A stretch of DNA of 6,607 nucleotides, taken from contig URNK01000099.1 of assembly GCA_900549195.1 (NCBI GenBank), positions 1-6,607 of the forward strand, written 5' to 3'. The notes under the pieces are model-generated. The model saw only the letters and a list, made by a program, of their open reading frames with translations. It did not search any database and had not been told where the DNA came from. A program made the position numbers and the translations under genes. Position 1 is the first letter of the stretch; each line of letters starts with the position of its first letter. Below, in pieces: positions 4,613-6,607 of the stretch. This DNA comes from an uncultured Collinsella sp. (GTDB lineage Bacteria; Actinomycetota; Coriobacteriia; Coriobacteriales; Coriobacteriaceae).

Positions 4613-6466
4613 ATGCCCGAGAAGATTGAAGAGCTGGTACGCGCTGCGCTTGCTGCGGCCCAGGAGGCCGGCGACCTTTCCGCATTTGAACTTGACGATT
4701 GCGCTATCGAGCGACCGGCTGACACTTCTCATGGCGAGTGGACCTCTACCATGGCCCTGAAGTCCGCCAAGCTGGCCCATTGCGCCCCGCGCAAGATCGC
4801 CGAGGCCATCGTTGCCCATATGCCCGAGGACCCCGCGATCGAGAAGGTCGAGATCGCAGGCCCCGGCTTCATCAACTTCTACCTCTCCGTTGCCGTCAAG
4901 AATGCCATCTTTGGCGAGGCTCGCGAGAAGGGCATGGACTTCGCTAAGTCCAACGTCGGTGGTGGCCTGAAGACCCAGGTCGAGTTCGTTTCCGCCAACC
5001 CCGTCGGCCCCATGCACATCGGCCACGGCCGCTGGGCCGCGCTGGGCGATTCGCTCTGCCGTGTTATGGACCACGCCGGTTACGACATCCAGCGTGAGTT
5101 CTACATCAACGACCACGGCTCTCAGATGAACACCTTCGGCAACTCCATCAGCACGCGCTATATGCAGCTTGCCGACATCATCGCCAAGCAGGGCGTGGAT
5201 ATCGACGAGGCTCACAAACTGCTGATTGCCGACCGCGACGCCTTTGTTGCCGACGAGAACGACGAGCATCCCGAGACTCATCCGTACCAGGATAACTTTG
5301 CCGAGACCCTTGGCAAGGACTCCTATGGCGGCGACTACATCATCGACGAGGCCGCCGAGTTCTGGCGCACTGACGGCGACAAGTGGGTCAACGCCGATCC
5401 TCAGGAGCGCATGGAGAGCTTCCGCGAGCGCGGCTATGTGAAGATGGTCGACAACATGCGCGACCTCTGCCACGCCGTCAATTGCGACTTCGATCGTTGG
5501 TACTCCGAGCGTTCGCTGTACGTGAAGGACACCGAGGGCGAGACCGCCGGCACCTCTGCCGTCGACCGCGCTTTTGAGAAGCTCGACAAGATGGGCTATC
5601 TCTACACCAAGGACGGCGCCCTGTGGTTCCGCTCCACCGACCTGGGCGATGACAAGGACCGCGTCCTGATCAAGTCCGACGGCGAGTACACCTACTTCGC
5701 CTCCGACGTTGCCTATCACTGGGATAAGTTCCAGCGCGTCGACCACGTCATCGACATCTGGGGCGCCGACCACCACGGCTACATCGAGCGTGTCCGCTGC
5801 GTCTGCGATGCCTTGGGTTACCCCGGCAAGTTCGAGGTTCTGCTGGGCCAGCTCGTCAACCTGCTGCGCAACGGCAAGCCCGTCCGTATGTCCAAGCGTA
5901 AGGGCACCATGGTGACCCTGCAGGAGCTCGTCGACGAGGTCGGCTCCGACGCTGCCCGTTACACCCTCATCTCCAAGAGCTCCAACCAGATGGTCGACTT
6001 CGATATTGAGGCCGTCAAGAAGCGCGACAACTCCAACCCGGTGTACTACGTGCAGTACGCTCACGCCCGCGTGTGCTCCATCCTGCGCCGTGCCGCTGAC
6101 GTTACGCCCGAGCAGGCTGACGAGATGGGCATGAAGGCCGTCGCCGCCAAGGCCATCGGTGAGAACGTCGATTACTCGCTGCTGACCGACCCGACCGAGC
6201 TCGCCCTTTCGCGCAAGCTCAACGAGCTCACCGACCTCATCGCCAGCTGCGCTCGCGACCGCGCCCCGTTCCGTCTGACGCACTTTGCTGAGGAACTCGC
6301 CGGCGACTTCCACAGCTTCTACGCTGCCTGTCAGGTGCTGCCGAGCGAGGGCCGTCCCGTCGACCCCGAGCTTTCGCGTGCCCGTCTGGCCGCTTGCGAT
6401 GCCGTCCGCGTGACGCTCGCCCTGGTGCTCACCCTTGTTGGTGTCTCCGCTCCCGAGCAGATGTAA
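4613..6466 (+). CDS. argS: Arginyl-tRNA synthetase, class I
   Basis: Charges tRNA-Arg with arginine using ATP. The start ATG at 4613 follows AAGGAGG (4602-4608). The reading frame stays open upstream to a TTG at 4484, but those 43 codons have no ribosome-binding site and overlap the likely promoter. The resulting protein has 617 residues. Domain order: N-terminal Add1 domain (about 1-110, with GPGFINFYL at 83-91); HIGH motif as HIGHGR (135-140) in FVSANPVGPMHIGHGR; active-site segments REFYINDHGSQM (161-172) and DIWGADHHGYIERV (381-394); KMSKS-equivalent MSKRKG (426-431) following GKPVR; then the all-helical DALR anticodon-binding domain from YYVQYAHARVCSIL (478-491) to the end, with LALSRKLNEL and AEELAGDFHSFY. 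It is some 40 residues longer than E. coli ArgRS (577). Much of the excess appears to lie at residues 188-240. All catalytic motifs are intact. Monocistronic, ending at the terminator at 6514-6545. Confidence 0.97.
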   Translation: MPEKIEELVRAALAAAQEAGDLSAFELDDCAIERPADTSHGEWTSTMALKSAKLAHCAPRKIAEAIVAHMPEDPAIEKVEIAGPGFINFYLSVAVKNAIFGEAREKGMDFAKSNVGGGLKTQVEFVSANPVGPMHIGHGRWAALGDSLCRVMDHAGYDIQREFYINDHGSQMNTFGNSISTRYMQLADIIAKQGVDIDEAHKLLIADRDAFVADENDEHPETHPYQDNFAETLGKDSYGGDYIIDEAAEFWRTDGDKWVNADPQERMESFRERGYVKMVDNMRDLCHAVNCDFDRWYSERSLYVKDTEGETAGTSAVDRAFEKLDKMGYLYTKDGALWFRSTDLGDDKDRVLIKSDGEYTYFASDVAYHWDKFQRVDHVIDIWGADHHGYIERVRCVCDALGYPGKFEVLLGQLVNLLRNGKPVRMSKRKGTMVTLQELVDEVGSDAARYTLISKSSNQMVDFDIEAVKKRDNSNPVYYVQYAHARVCSILRRAADVTPEQADEMGMKAVAAKAIGENVDYSLLTDPTELALSRKLNELTDLIASCARDRAPFRLTHFAEELAGDFHSFYAACQVLPSEGRPVDPELSRARLAACDAVRVTLALVLTLVGVSAPEQM

Positions 6467-6513
6467 GCTGCGGGTCATTTAACCGTGTAGGTTCGGCTTT
6501 GCTGAGCCCTATA

Positions 6514-6545
6514 AGCCCGATCTCCATGCGGAGGTCGGGCTTTTT
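6514..6545 (+). terminator. Rho-independent terminator of argS
   Basis: AGCCCGATCTCC (6514-6525) pairs with GGAGGTCGGGCT (6530-6541) as a 12-bp stem with one G-U pair and the tetraloop ATGC, followed by a T-run to 6545. It lies 47 bases after the argS stop. A weaker GGCT/AGCC hairpin (6495-6508) precedes it. Confidence 0.93.
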
Positions 6546-6576
6546 GCAAACGCCGACGTATTGACGAATTTGGAAC

Positions 6577-6607
6577 CTGTCTCTTATACACATCTGACGC
6601 TGCCGAC
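6577..6607. other. Illumina Nextera transposase adapter (sequencing artefact, not genomic)
   Basis: Bases 6577-6595 are CTGTCTCTTATACACATCT, the reverse complement of the 19-base Tn5 mosaic end used in tagmentation libraries. Bases 6596-6607 are GACGCTGCCGAC, the first 12 bases of the adjoining Nextera read-1 adapter arm in this orientation. The 31-base match is exact and runs to the window edge. A natural Tn5/IS50 end would not be followed by the synthetic arm. Genomic sequence therefore ends at about 6576. The 31 bases between the argS terminator and the adapter include TTGACG (6561-6566), which might be a -35 of a lost downstream gene. Confidence 0.97.

Noticed and set aside
4595..6478. 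627-codon open frame on the minus strand, antisense to argS
   Set aside because: It lies wholly opposite argS, whose catalytic motifs are unmistakable. Its translation is a low-complexity mix of Val, Gly, Ala, Leu, Asp and His typical of reading GC-rich codons backwards, and it has no ribosome-binding site.
6577..6595. Natural Tn5/IS50-like transposon end
   Set aside because: The mosaic end is followed by the synthetic Nextera arm GACGCTGCCGAC, so it is library adapter.

Overview
The window is GC-rich and densely coding, with five complete protein genes, short intergenic gaps and strong Shine-Dalgarno sites (AAGGAG, GGAGG). Protein content (CarD-type RNA polymerase regulator, ProA, a ~617-residue ArgRS, an S33 prolyl aminopeptidase) and compositional style suggest a gut actinobacterium of the class Coriobacteriia, most likely Collinsella or a close relative. 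That placement is inference from pattern recognition, not a database match.

Layout from left to right. 1-188: non-coding, repeat-like DNA with no supportable gene; its right half carries an inverted repeat and two spaced copies of a TGGGGAC-type word. 189-1607 (-): S33-family prolyl aminopeptidase. 1608-1719: divergent promoter region. 1720-3006 (+): proA, glutamate-5-semialdehyde dehydrogenase (gamma-glutamyl phosphate reductase). 3021-3061: perfect 16-bp-stem terminator serving the convergent ends of proA and the next gene. 3083-3676 (-): small HD-domain phosphohydrolase of unknown substrate. 3731-3771: a second, almost identical terminator. 3785-4270 (-): CarD/CdnL-family regulator. 4271-4612: 342-bp divergent regulatory gap. 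4613-6466 (+): argS, followed by a strong Rho-independent terminator at 6514-6545. 6577-6607: not genomic; it matches the Illumina Nextera transposase adapter, so the right edge is an assembly end with unremoved adapter.

The genes look like independently transcribed housekeeping or near-housekeeping units, since each is bounded by its own promoter gap or terminator. The only functional link is loose: the aminopeptidase releases N-terminal proline from peptides and sits head-to-head with a proline biosynthesis gene. carD and argS are also divergent. I found no CRISPR array, transposase, tRNA, rRNA, phage gene or toxin-antitoxin pair, and no convincing new multi-gene system. The points most worth a second look are the adapter tail, the duplicated terminator module flanking the HD gene, the repeat-like left end, a CarD homologue without any tryptophan, and an apparent insertion in ArgRS.
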